From Leptotrichia sp. oral taxon 218 (GTDB lineage: Bacteria; Fusobacteriota; Fusobacteriia; Fusobacteriales; Leptotrichiaceae), in contig NZ_CP072377.1 of NCBI RefSeq assembly GCF_018128225.1, positions 1,116,001 through 1,180,000 on the forward strand: 64,000 nucleotides of DNA. The letters run 5' to 3'. The first letter of the stretch is position 1, and each line of letters opens with the position of its first letter. Shown here in pieces: positions 26,254-36,000 of the stretch. The notes under the pieces are model-generated. The model was not told the DNA's origin. It searched no databases and saw only the letters and a list, made by a program, of their open reading frames with translations. Both the position numbers and the translations under genes were made by a program.

Positions 26254-27864
26254 TTACATAATCGGCGAAATCAACTTAAATCCAGAATTTCTCAATCTTT
26301 TAAAAAATCCGACTTTTTTTAATTTTGCTTCATCAAATTTTTCACACAACTCCAAATCTCGTAAAAACTGATTTTTCAAATCCTTGCTAATTTCCTCATT
26401 AAAAAATACTGAATTTACTTCATAATTTATCTCAAAACTTCGCATATCAAAATTACAAGTTCCCATTGTTGACATCTTTTCATCCACAATTATATTTTTA
26501 CAATGCAAAAATCCAGCTTTATATCGATAGATTTTCACTCCAACATCAATTAATTCCTCAAAATAAGTTTCTGCAATCCAATACGGAATTTTTTTATCAG
26601 GAACTCCCGTCATCATTATTTTTATTTTAACTCCTGAGAGTGCCATTATTTTTAACTGTGAAACAAGACTTGTGTCAGGCACAAAATATGGACTTTGTAT
26701 GATTATCTCTTTTTTTGCGACAGAAATCATCTTTGAGTACAGGTATTTTAATGTTGTCCACTCGGTATCAGGTCCACTTGAAGAAACTTGCATGACATAT
26801 TTCAACTTTTGCTTATCAATCGGTTCTTGATCTTTTATTTCTTTAACCGCTTCCGATTTTATAATCCGTGAAAAATCGTCATTTTTTCCACCACTGTTTA
26901 ACCAATCTGTTACAAAAATTGCTAAATATTGCGCAGTTATTTCCCCAATAAATCTCGCATTTGTATCTCTCCAGCTAGAAAACCTCTTCCCACCGTCAAT
27001 ATATTCTTGACCTACATTCATTCCGCCAGTATGTAAAATTTCATTGTCAACAATCGTCATTTTTCTATGATTTCTATAATTCAATTTTGTTATTGAAAAT
27101 TTTACATCTAAAAAAAATCTTGCTTCAATTCCAGCCATTTTCAATTCTTTTTTGTATTTTCTTGATAAATTAAACGCTCCCACACCATCAAAAAGCAATT
27201 TTATTTTTACACCTTCTTTTGCCTTTTTCACAAGTAAATTTTTAATTTTTTCTCCCAGTTCGTCTGATTTCCAAATAAAATATTCCATATAAATACTGTG
27301 TTTCGCACCTTTTATATCTTCCAAAATCGAATCAAACGCATCTTTTCCATTGTAAAACAACCTATAGCTCGTATTATTAGTCAAAAATGTCCCTTCAGAT
27401 TTATAGAGCATTTTTACAATTTCCTGCTCTCTTTCATTCATATTTATATTTTGTAGCATCACATCAATTTGTTTGTTTATTTTCTTTTCTCTTTCTTGAG
27501 GCGTCATTTTCTCAAAATTTTCATTTTTTTTACCTACAACCTTATTATAATAAAAAAAGTCTTTTGAGCGGAAAATTTCCGAAGTATCTCTTTGCAAGAA
27601 ATTAAATAATCTGGAAAATATCTTTTTTTCTTCACCTTTCATTTTATTTGAAACAATCCTATTTTTTCTCCAATTTATTCCAAAAAGAAAATATAAAATT
27701 ATTCCTCCAATAGGAAAAATATAAATTGTAAATATCCACGCAAGCATATTATTTGGTGATCTGTCTGACAATAAAATTACAATTATTAAAATTATCACAA
27801 GTAAATAATGTATTCTCTCAAAAAAAACTGTATAATTTAAAAATAAACCTAATAAATCGACCAT
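26254..27864 (-). CDS. cls: Cardiolipin synthase
   Basis: 536 aa from ATG 27864; the AAGGAG RBS lies inside the longer TTG-started frame at 27882. Two N-terminal TM helices are followed by two phospholipase-D motifs: HRKMTIVDNEILHTGG and HCKNIIVDEKMSTMGTCNFD, i.e. two HKD signatures. It condenses two phosphatidylglycerols to cardiolipin at the inner membrane. pgsA, which supplies the PG precursor, is at 55247. Confidence 0.95.
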   Translation of the reverse strand: MVDLLGLFLNYTVFFERIHYLLVIILIIVILLSDRSPNNMLAWIFTIYIFPIGGIILYFLFGINWRKNRIVSNKMKGEEKKIFSRLFNFLQRDTSEIFRSKDFFYYNKVVGKKNENFEKMTPQEREKKINKQIDVMLQNINMNEREQEIVKMLYKSEGTFLTNNTSYRLFYNGKDAFDSILEDIKGAKHSIYMEYFIWKSDELGEKIKNLLVKKAKEGVKIKLLFDGVGAFNLSRKYKKELKMAGIEARFFLDVKFSITKLNYRNHRKMTIVDNEILHTGGMNVGQEYIDGGKRFSSWRDTNARFIGEITAQYLAIFVTDWLNSGGKNDDFSRIIKSEAVKEIKDQEPIDKQKLKYVMQVSSSGPDTEWTTLKYLYSKMISVAKKEIIIQSPYFVPDTSLVSQLKIMALSGVKIKIMMTGVPDKKIPYWIAETYFEELIDVGVKIYRYKAGFLHCKNIIVDEKMSTMGTCNFDMRSFEINYEVNSVFFNEEISKDLKNQFLRDLELCEKFDEAKLKKVGFFKRLRNSGFKLISPIM

Positions 27865-27908
27865 AATTTCTCCTTCAATCAATAAAAATTTTTTAACCTA
27901 ATTAAAAA

Positions 27909-27939
27909 AAGTAAACCTAATTTTGTTTTAGGTTTACTT
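27909..27939 (-). terminator. Terminator of ridA
   Basis: AAGTAAACCTAA (27909-27920) pairs with TTAGGTTTACTT (27928-27939) over a 7-base loop; read on the minus strand the stem is followed by seven Ts. Confidence 0.85.
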
Positions 27940-27953
27940 AATAAAAGTAAAAT

Positions 27954-28319
27954 TTATTTTCCGCAATAAGCAATTGCTTCTATTTCTACTAAAACATTTT
28001 TTGGTAATTTATCCACAGCGAATGCAGAACGAGCTGGAAATGGCTCTACAAAATAATTTGCATAAATTTCATTCACCGCTCCAAAATCAGCGATGTCATC
28101 TAATAAAACTGTTGTTTTTATAACATTTTGAGTAGTTAGCCCATTATTTTCCAAAATAGCTTTTATATTTTCCAAAACTTGTTTTGCTTGGTCTTCTACT
28201 GTAACTGCTTCTATTTTTTGATTTTCAGGATTAATGGCAATTTGTCCCGAAATATATAAAAAATCTCCCGCTTTTCTAAACGCTGAATACGGTCCTACTG
28301 CTTCAGGTATTTTTTTCAT
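27954..28319 (-). CDS. ridA: RidA family enamine/imine deaminase
   Basis: 121 aa, standard length. MKKIPEAVGPYSAFRKAGDF, the AINPENQKIE block, PFPARSAFAVDKLP with the key Arg, and a final AIAYCGK match RidA (YjgF/UK114), which hydrolyses reactive 2-aminoacrylate-type intermediates made by PLP enzymes. RBS TAGGAGGA. Monocistronic with its own terminator. Confidence 0.95.
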   Translation of the reverse strand: MKKIPEAVGPYSAFRKAGDFLYISGQIAINPENQKIEAVTVEDQAKQVLENIKAILENNGLTTQNVIKTTVLLDDIADFGAVNEIYANYFVEPFPARSAFAVDKLPKNVLVEIEAIAYCGK

Positions 28320-28442
28320 AATAGTCCTCCTAATTTTATATCCTAAATTTTATCTTACAATTTATTTATAACTTATTTTAACATATTTTTCTATATCTAT
28401 CAACAAAAATTCAGTCATAAAACAAATAAAATAAATTAAAAA

Positions 28443-28811
28443 TTAATTTTTCTTTTTAAACAAATTTTTTATAGAAAACACAGGTTTATTTCTAACTATT
28501 TTTTCATTTCCAAGAAAATCTCGCATAGTTTTTAAAGTCTTTCCAGCATTTTTTACAATAAAATTAAATGTTCCTGCACTTTTTGTGTCAACAAAAAATC
28601 CACGAATATACTTATCCCGAAAAAATAACTGCGCTCTCACTCTAATTATCTCTTCCCAAGGGATCTGTAAATAATCTTCAGGATTTTTTTCGTTATAAAA
28701 CTCAAACGCCCTATCTCCAACTAAAATATCTCCTCTTTTATTCCCAATCATTCCGCTCAATAAATTTGCCTTCGTATTAAACAAAACTTTTGTATTTTTT
28801 GAAATTGCCAT
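28443..28811 (-). CDS. DUF956 family protein of the mannose PTS locus (ManO-like)
   Basis: 122 aa. The body (TKVLFNTKANLLSGMIGNKR, DILVGDRAFEFYN, IPWEEIIRVRAQL) fits DUF956, a small protein regularly found beside mannose-class PTS genes in Firmicutes and here just behind manZ. Its biochemical role is unsettled; a regulatory function is assumed. A terminator hairpin lies between manZ and this gene, so it is probably reached by read-through. The tail FSIKNLFKKKN is basic. Confidence 0.8.
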   Translation of the reverse strand: MAISKNTKVLFNTKANLLSGMIGNKRGDILVGDRAFEFYNEKNPEDYLQIPWEEIIRVRAQLFFRDKYIRGFFVDTKSAGTFNFIVKNAGKTLKTMRDFLGNEKIVRNKPVFSIKNLFKKKN

Positions 28812-28893
28812 CTTTTACCTTTCTTAATATTTAATATTTAATATTTAATAATTTTTTTATAATATTCAGAAAATTAACTAGATTATTATTCAA

Positions 28894-28925
28894 AAAAGGA
28901 ACTATTTATAGCAACAGTTCCTTTT
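28894..28925 (-). terminator. Terminator behind manZ
   Basis: AAAAGGAACT (28894-28903) pairs with AGTTCCTTTT (28916-28925), loop 12. On the minus strand six Ts follow. It separates manXYZ from the DUF956 gene and may act as an attenuating, partial terminator. Confidence 0.8.
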
Positions 28926-28956
28926 ATTTTTTTGTATTTTATAATTTTTTATTTTT

Positions 28957-29871
28957 TTAGAATATTCCAATGAAATGTCCTACTATTCCAACTATAAATA
29001 ATGCAAAGATTATCAAAATTGGACTAACTTTTTTCTTCAAAAGCCACATACATAAAAATGTAAGAAGTAATGCTGCAAGTCCTGGAACAAGCTGATCCAA
29101 GTTATCCTGCAAAGTTGTAACTTTTTCAGGTGAAATTGAAAGCCCTGCAGCTACATCTGTCAATATTTTTTGCAACTGAGTTCCATCTACCATTCCTTTT
29201 GGAAATTCGACAAACGCACCTTTAGATAATTTTGCACTCGCAACTATCATAGGAAATTTAATTGTTATCCATCTTTGAACCAAAATTCCCATTACAAACA
29301 TCCCTAAAATAGATGCACCTTTTGTTATTTTTTGTAACATTCCACCTGACAAATCCTGTGTAATTTCTGTCCCTTTTTGGTAACCAAATTCTTGTGTATA
29401 CCATAAGAATGCTATACGAATTATATTCCATAAAACAAAGAACAACAAAGGTCCTACAATTGAACCACTGGCAACTGCAAGAGAAGCTGCAACTGCTCCT
29501 AATATTGGACGAACAGTAAACCAGAATACTGGATCTCCTATTCCTGCAAGAGGTCCCATCATCCCTACTTTTACCCCTTGAATAGCTGCATCATTAATAT
29601 CTGCTCCATTTGCTTTTTCTTCTTCTAAAGCCAAAGTAACTCCTAAAATTGGTGCTGCTATATATGGATGTGTATTAAAGAATTCCAAATGTCTTTTTAA
29701 TGCTGCTGACGCATCTTCTTTATTTGGATATAGTTTTTTTAACGCTGGTATCAACGCAAAAGCCCAACCACCATTTTGCATTCTTTCATAGTTCCAAGAT
29801 CCTTGCAAAAATTGTGAACGAAGCATAACTTTACGACGATCAGCTTTTGTCAATTTTATTTTTTCTGCCAT
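28957..29871 (-). CDS. manZ: PTS mannose-family transporter subunit IID
   Basis: 304 aa. KLTKADRRKVMLRSQFLQGS, WNYERMQNGGWAFALIP, GVKVGMMGPLAGIGDPVFWF and a C-terminal hydrophobic helix identify IID-Man. With IIC it makes the inner-membrane channel for mannose, glucose or amino sugars. It starts 16 bases after manY; RBS AGGAGGAG. Order manX-manY-manZ is conserved in the family. Confidence 0.96.
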   Translation of the reverse strand: MAEKIKLTKADRRKVMLRSQFLQGSWNYERMQNGGWAFALIPALKKLYPNKEDASAALKRHLEFFNTHPYIAAPILGVTLALEEEKANGADINDAAIQGVKVGMMGPLAGIGDPVFWFTVRPILGAVAASLAVASGSIVGPLLFFVLWNIIRIAFLWYTQEFGYQKGTEITQDLSGGMLQKITKGASILGMFVMGILVQRWITIKFPMIVASAKLSKGAFVEFPKGMVDGTQLQKILTDVAAGLSISPEKVTTLQDNLDQLVPGLAALLLTFLCMWLLKKKVSPILIIFALFIVGIVGHFIGIF

Positions 29872-29887
29872 TTTTTTCTCCTCCTAA

Positions 29888-30709
29888 TTAATAGTCATTT
29901 AGTATGTCTCCTAATGGATCTCCTGAAGCTTTTGAACCACTGTCGCCACTTCCTCCTCCACCATTATTATTTTGAGTTACATTCAAGTAAATAATTGCAG
30001 CACAAACTCCAATTATTCCTGTTGCAATCAAAGTTAATTCTTTTACTGGAGCTAATGCAAATCCTAAGAAGAAGAATGGCCATACTTCTTTAGTAGCCAT
30101 TAAGTTAATTACCATCGCATAACCTACTGCCACTACAAATCCTCCACCTATTGTCATTCCATCTGTAAACCATTTTGGCAATGAACCTAGTGCACCTTGA
30201 ACCACAGAAGACGGAATAAATAACAATAACATTGCAGGAATTGCAATACGCAAACCTTGACAAATAAGTGCCACTATGTGCCAAAATTCAACTCCGGCAA
30301 AATTTCCTTTTTCAGCTGCACGATCAGCTTGGTGAACGATAACTACTGATAATGTACGAACTAACATTGTTAATACTAAACCTACAGTTGCAAGAGCTAC
30401 TGCAATCCCAATGGCATTACTTATACCACCTTGATTAAATTCTCCAGCTTTTACAAATATTATTGCTGAAGCCACTGAAGCTAGAGCCGCATCTGGCGAA
30501 ACTGCTGCTCCGACATTTGCCCAACCCATAGCCATAAGCTGTAATGTTCCACCTAACATGATACATTCAGTTGGGTGTCCAGTTGCAATTCCAATTAATG
30601 AACATGCAACAATTGGTTGATGGAATTGAAATTGGTCAAGAATACCTTCCATTCCAGCTAAAAACGCAACAATCAATATTAATATAATTGATATTATACC
30701 GAAATTCAT
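29888..30709 (-). CDS. manY: PTS mannose-family transporter subunit IIC
   Basis: 273 aa. Multi-helix IIC with AFLAGMEGILDQFQFHQPI, IGIATGHPTECIMLGGTLQL and AAVSPDAALASVAS, all IIC-Man signatures. Its C-terminus is Gly/Ser/Asp-rich and ends DPLGDILNDY, as in many family members. It carries the sugar path through the membrane with IID. RBS AGGAGGG. Confidence 0.96.
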   Translation of the reverse strand: MNFGIISIILILIVAFLAGMEGILDQFQFHQPIVACSLIGIATGHPTECIMLGGTLQLMAMGWANVGAAVSPDAALASVASAIIFVKAGEFNQGGISNAIGIAVALATVGLVLTMLVRTLSVVIVHQADRAAEKGNFAGVEFWHIVALICQGLRIAIPAMLLLFIPSSVVQGALGSLPKWFTDGMTIGGGFVVAVGYAMVINLMATKEVWPFFFLGFALAPVKELTLIATGIIGVCAAIIYLNVTQNNNGGGGSGDSGSKASGDPLGDILNDY

Positions 30710-30735
30710 AATACCCTCCTAATAATTTTAAATTT

Positions 30736-31728
30736 TTAAAGTTTTAAACCTTCACTTTCTTTTTCTTTTATCAATTTAAATAAATCAACTGGCTTATCTG
30801 CCGCTACTTTACGGACATCAAATTTTACGCCTAATTCTTTTAATCTCTTATATGTTTCCACATCATTTTGATCTACTGAAAGCACATTATTAATTTGAAT
30901 TTTTCCAACTGAATGAGCCATTGAACCAATATTCAATTCTTTGATTGGAACTCCTTCTTCAATTACTTTTAGCGCATCTTGAGGATTTTCAAATAAAAGT
31001 AGCGCTTTTGTATTTCCGAATCTTGGATCTTTTGAAACTTCCACCAATTTTTTTAGCGGAATGACATGAGCTTTTACCCCTGGAGGTGCAGCCTGTTCTA
31101 TAAGTTTTTTACGCATGTTGTCTTTCGAAACCGAATCTGAAACTACGATTATTCTGTTTGGATTTGTTGCTTTTGTCCAGCTTGTTGCAACTTGTCCATG
31201 AAGTAAACGAGTGTCAATACGAGCCAATACAAATTTAATTTTCCCATCTCCAATAACTGTTCCTTCTGGAATCGCACCTTTTGGTGTGTCATCTTGAGCC
31301 GCTGCCGCTACTTTTCCTTCGTCTTTTGGCTCTAATTCTTCAGGACGCACCTTTACTTGATCTTTTGCTTCCGAAATAATGGCTTCAGCCACTTCATGAG
31401 CTGTTTCATAATCTTCTCTTTCTGATAACGCTGCAAGTAACATTGGTAAATTAAGTCCCGCAACGATTGCTCTTTTTTCAGGATTTTCTTCAAAAAATCT
31501 ATTTGATTGATTAAAAGGACTTCCTCCCCATAAATCAACTAGGAATAAAACTTCTTCTGTTCCCAATTTCTCAATAGCTTTTTGAATATTTCCATACAAG
31601 TCATCAGGTCCTTCGCTTGGCATAAACACAACTGATTCAAGACCTTCTGTCTCTCCCAGAATCATTGAAGCAGACTGCTTAATACCCGCAGCAAATTCTC
31701 CGTGACTGGCAATGATAATTCCTACCAT
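30736..31728 (-). CDS. manX: PTS mannose-family transporter subunit IIAB
   Basis: 330 aa. IIA domain (1-135) with phospho-His 9 in IIASHGEFA and a VDLWGGSPFNQS block; an Ala/Pro/Asp linker (135-160); IIB domain with phospho-His 177 in ARIDTRLLHGQVATSW. It passes phosphate from HPr to the incoming sugar. It follows nagA by about 98 bases on the same strand. RBS AAGGAGGT. The same IIA fold occurs in the DhaM-like protein at 46476. Confidence 0.96.
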   Translation of the reverse strand: MVGIIIASHGEFAAGIKQSASMILGETEGLESVVFMPSEGPDDLYGNIQKAIEKLGTEEVLFLVDLWGGSPFNQSNRFFEENPEKRAIVAGLNLPMLLAALSEREDYETAHEVAEAIISEAKDQVKVRPEELEPKDEGKVAAAAQDDTPKGAIPEGTVIGDGKIKFVLARIDTRLLHGQVATSWTKATNPNRIIVVSDSVSKDNMRKKLIEQAAPPGVKAHVIPLKKLVEVSKDPRFGNTKALLLFENPQDALKVIEEGVPIKELNIGSMAHSVGKIQINNVLSVDQNDVETYKRLKELGVKFDVRKVAADKPVDLFKLIKEKESEGLKL

Positions 31729-31779
31729 TTTTTTACCTCCTTCTTCATTTTAATTTTATAAAAATCTTTCGACAATTTA

Positions 31780-31807
31780 ATTATACCTTTAATTTAAAAA
31801 AAATCAA
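31780..31807 (-). promoter_or_regulatory. Putative promoter of manXYZ
   Basis: Minus strand TTGATT (31802-31807), 16 bases, TATAAT (31780-31785) ahead of a 50-base leader. It allows manXYZ to be transcribed apart from nagA. I see no good cre site. Confidence 0.5.
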
Positions 31808-31826
31808 CAGTAAACTAAAAAATTTT

Positions 31827-32975
31827 TTAATATTTTTGAATTTTTCCTTTAGAAATTGTCCCTTTTACATTAAAATTATCATCAAAATAAGTCAAGTCCG
31901 CAATGTATCCTTCTTTTATATAACCATATCTATCGTTTACCGAAATAAATTTAGCTGGATAGGAAGTTGCCATTTTTAGTGCTTCTTCCAAAGGCTGATT
32001 CACATATTTTACTAAATTTTTAACTCCATCAATCATAACAAGAGTTGATCCACCCAAAGTTCCACTAGGTGAAACCCATTTCCCATCAACACACAAAACT
32101 TTATTTCCTTCAAACATAAATTCTTTCATATCAGTTGTTCCAGCTGGACTAACTGCGTCAGTTACCAAATATAATCTCTCTTTCATAATTTTTTTAGCAA
32201 TTTCAACAGCACAAAACTTGGAATGAAGCCCATCCACAATAATTCCAGCGCTAAGTTTATCGTCATTGAATAAAAATCCCACAACTCCTGGATTTCTTGA
32301 TTCTAGTGGACTCATTGCATTGTATAAATGAGTTGCTCCGTCATAATACTCTTTTTTTTCTTCACATTCATCATAAGTTGCGTTTGAATGTCCCATATTT
32401 ATTTTAATTCCAGCTTTTCTTAAAGTTCTCAAATGTTTTATTTCAGCTTTTTCAGGCGCAATTGTAATAATTCTTGTTATTTTTTTTCCAGCGTTAGAAA
32501 TTTTTTGAACAATTTCATCTGAAAGAACTCTTATGTACTCAGGTCTATGAATCCCTTTTTTTTCCACACTTATATAAGGCCCCTCAATATGAAGCCCTAA
32601 AACTCCAATTTCTTCCAAGTCTTTTATGCTTTCCAAAGTTTTTATCGCACTTAAAATTTTTTCATCAGGAGAAGTGATTAGCGTTGGCAAAAACGAAGTG
32701 CATCCAAATCTTTTGTTAGTTTCATTCATTATTTTTAAACCTTTTTCAGAAATATCATCATTAAACAGCACTCCACCACATCCATTTATCTGCAAATCAA
32801 TAAATCCTGGCGACAATACCATTCCTTCTATATCAACTATTTCATTTTCTACCAATTCTTTTTCAGTCAATTCGTTAAAATTCAATACTTTTTTTATAAG
32901 TGTTTTTTCTAAAAGAACTGTATTTTTTTCAATAAATTTTTCTCCGTCAAAAATTTTTGCATTTTTTATAATCAT
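31827..32975 (-). CDS. nagA: N-acetylglucosamine-6-phosphate deacetylase
   Basis: 382 aa. Amidohydrolase fold: SPGFIDLQINGCGG metal-site region, LHIEGPYIS, GHSNATYDE, THLYNAMSPLESRNPG and LVTDAVSPAGT are characteristic of NagA. It deacetylates GlcNAc-6-P to glucosamine-6-P. It lies directly upstream of the manXYZ PTS, suggesting that the PTS brings in amino sugars (inference). nagB is not in the window. RBS AAGGAGAAA. Confidence 0.95.
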   Translation of the reverse strand: MIIKNAKIFDGEKFIEKNTVLLEKTLIKKVLNFNELTEKELVENEIVDIEGMVLSPGFIDLQINGCGGVLFNDDISEKGLKIMNETNKRFGCTSFLPTLITSPDEKILSAIKTLESIKDLEEIGVLGLHIEGPYISVEKKGIHRPEYIRVLSDEIVQKISNAGKKITRIITIAPEKAEIKHLRTLRKAGIKINMGHSNATYDECEEKKEYYDGATHLYNAMSPLESRNPGVVGFLFNDDKLSAGIIVDGLHSKFCAVEIAKKIMKERLYLVTDAVSPAGTTDMKEFMFEGNKVLCVDGKWVSPSGTLGGSTLVMIDGVKNLVKYVNQPLEEALKMATSYPAKFISVNDRYGYIKEGYIADLTYFDDNFNVKGTISKGKIQKY

Positions 32976-33003
32976 AAATTTCTCCTTTTTTCTAAATTTT
33001 TAA

Positions 33004-33022
33004 CAAGAAGCCTTCACTTCTT
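33004..33022 (-). terminator. Weak hairpin behind the S8 autotransporter
   Basis: On the minus strand TAAGAAG and CTTCTTG(TTA) form a six-pair stem before an A/T stretch. It may be a terminator but the stem is short and T-run poor. Confidence 0.3.
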
Positions 33023-33048
33023 ACAATTATTTTTTTTAATTTAACATA

Positions 33049-36000
33049 TCAAAAATTAATTCTAACTCCTGTCGTGTAAACATTGTTACTTCCTTTACCT
33101 TTTCCGCTATCCATAGAGCCATCATAGTTTACATACCATCCAAAACTTTTATTTACTTCCGTTAGTGCACCTGCTCCTACCCAAGTTTTATTTTTTGAAA
33201 GTCCAATACCTTTTACTTTGAATTTTGCTCCTGGAAGTCCTGTATATCTTGCATTAAAGCTCAAATCCTCATCTTTAAAAGCTTTTTGGCGTGTTACATA
33301 TCCCTGGAAAGTCGTTTTGCTTTCGCTATTCCAATTTACAGATTTTCCGACTCTAAGTCCTACTAATGCTGCAGTTTGATTATAAGTTTTTTTCTCTGCT
33401 GTAAGTCCAAATTGGCTGTCTTTTTCAGAAAATGAACCTCTTTGAACCGTGTCATGAGTCAACCCAACAAATGATGTTATGACAAAATCTCCATTTTTAT
33501 TTTTTATATCATATCCTGTTTCCAAGTACCCTGAATAGACTTTGTCATTGTGATTAATCTTTGCTTGGGAATAATCATTACTACCTAAAATGATGTCCCT
33601 TTCAACATCACTGTCAACAAATCCTGCTCCCAAACGACCTTGCAAATACAATGGATTATTTTTATTGCCTAATCTTCCATACAACGAAAAACCAAAATTA
33701 TTTGCATCGGATTTTCCTCCGTATCTGTCAAACTTAACATCGGCTTTTGAATAAGACAACGCTGTCCCTAAAATTAAATTTTCACCAAATTGTTTATCAA
33801 CTCCAACTTGTCCACCAAGTACTTTTGTATCTCCAGTTCCATATCCATCTTGTTTCAATTTACCAATTGCACCAAAACCTGATACCCAAAGTCCAAATTT
33901 ATCCCCAACATTGTCAAGTGTTCCAAGCATTACAAGTCTATTTGACAAATCTTTATTTACAGTTTGTGAATGTCCAAAAGTCAACGCTTGAGCTGATGCG
34001 TAAATTTGTCCTGATAAACTGTCTAAAATTGCTGCTCTTGCTGTAGAAGAAAGTGATTGTAATTTTGCAGCTTTTTTCTCAAACTGTGAAACATTTTTCA
34101 CCGTTCCATTCTCAATTTTTTCATCTAATTTTTGAAAAGCTGTTTCAATATTTTGCGCCGTATTTTTTTGCATCTCGTCAGTTCCTGCTATTTTTTTCAC
34201 ATAATCTAACACATTTTTTCTACTCAATTTCACACTTAATTTATTTCCTTTTACTTCAGTCGCACCATTAACTAATTCAGGTGTTTCCACTTTCCCAAAA
34301 TCACCTTCAATCCCTTTTTCTGCTTCAATCACAGTCATTGACAACGGTTTTGCTGTAATATATCTTCCATTACTTAAAGTTTGTAATGTTGCACTCTCTC
34401 CATTTAAATTCACTGCTCCTTTAACTATAAGTTTAGAGCCTATTTCCGCTTTCGTTACAGAACTAGCTGTTGCTATGTAATTTCCTGTTATAATTGCTCC
34501 TGAACCTCTGTTTTCAAAAGTTCCTCCATTATTGTAAACACTTTTTGGAACATCATCCTTTTTATTTATTATAGCTGTCGGATACGTTACTAGTGTCCCT
34601 TGTGAATTTATCGTTATATCAGAAGTATTATTTCCATATATTTCTAATTTTCCTTCATCTATGGTAGTATTTCCAGTATAACTGTTATTCCCTGTTAGAA
34701 TTAATGTTCCATTACCAGATTTTTTCAATCCTGCATCACCTGTAATATCATTTTCAAAAATGGATGTCATCGAATTTCCAACATTAGCATTGAATTGTCC
34801 TTTTAATCCCCCTGCATTAGCATTTGGACCTACAATAAGTATGTTATTAAACTCAGCAGGACCTTTTAGAGCTTTCTTTTCATTAAGTAATCCCCAACCA
34901 AAATTCAAACTAAGTTTACCATCTTCATTCATTGAATCATGTATTCTATCTGCAGTAGTAAGTATTGTCTGCTGTATTTCATGCCCTGTCATCCAAGGGA
35001 ACTTTTCTTTTAATTTTACTGCAGTTGCTGTTACTTTAGGTGCAGCAAAAGAGGAACCATGTTTATTACATCCAGGAAGTTCGCAATTACCATTTGCTGC
35101 AATAGACCAGTAAGCAGCTCCTCCAGCATGTGCCAATCTGCTAGGATAATCAGTTATTGTTCCATCTGGGTTAACTTTTACTCCTACTACTGCTATCCAT
35201 CCTTTTTGAAGTTTTCTATTATAATATGGTAATCCCGCTTCAAAATCTACACCATAAAGCGGCTTATTCCCTGCAGCCCATACAAATAACGATCCATTTT
35301 CTATTGCTTCTTCATAAAATTTTATAATTTCATCTGCTTTATTTTTTAGTTGTTCCTCAGAGTAACTTCCATCAGGAATGTAAACCGTTTGCTGAAATTG
35401 TTTTTTATAGTCAAATTCATTAGTTTTATCAGGTGCTATATAAATCCCTTGAGGATTATCAAATTGAACATTTTCGTGCCCCAACGACTGGTTGTATATC
35501 CTTACACCATTATTGTACATTTGTCTATAATATTCTATATCAACTTGGTATGCTGGACCATTTGAAATACTTGCTCCGTATACTTCTGATTTTTTTGCTC
35601 CTTTTCCATTATTTCCAGCTAAAATAGTTGCAACAATAAGACCATGATCACTTTTATCAGTTGATTTTGTATTATTTTTTGCAAGTGTTGTCATTCTGTC
35701 GCCAAATTCCTCTTCAATTACTTTATCAAAAGTATCTCCTATTCCAAAACTATTAATTACCTTTATATGAAAATTTTCTGTTTTTGCATTTTTTCCGCTT
35801 AAAAAATCACTATCTAAAACTCCGACCTTAACTCCTTGCCCTGTAATTTCTCTTGAATCAACAGGTTTTGGAAAACGGTTATCAACTGTAGGTGTCTGAG
35901 GTTCTGGTGCAGGATTCTGTGGTCGTACAGCCTGTCCGTTATTATTTTCATTATTTGTTCCACCAATGTTTCCTGTATTTTGTCCTATGCTTGAACTTTC

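Noticed and set aside
29888-29990. Gly/Ser-rich tail of manY as something new
   Set aside because: Similar Gly/Asp-rich tails ending in DILxDY are, as far as I recall, common in mannose-class IIC proteins.
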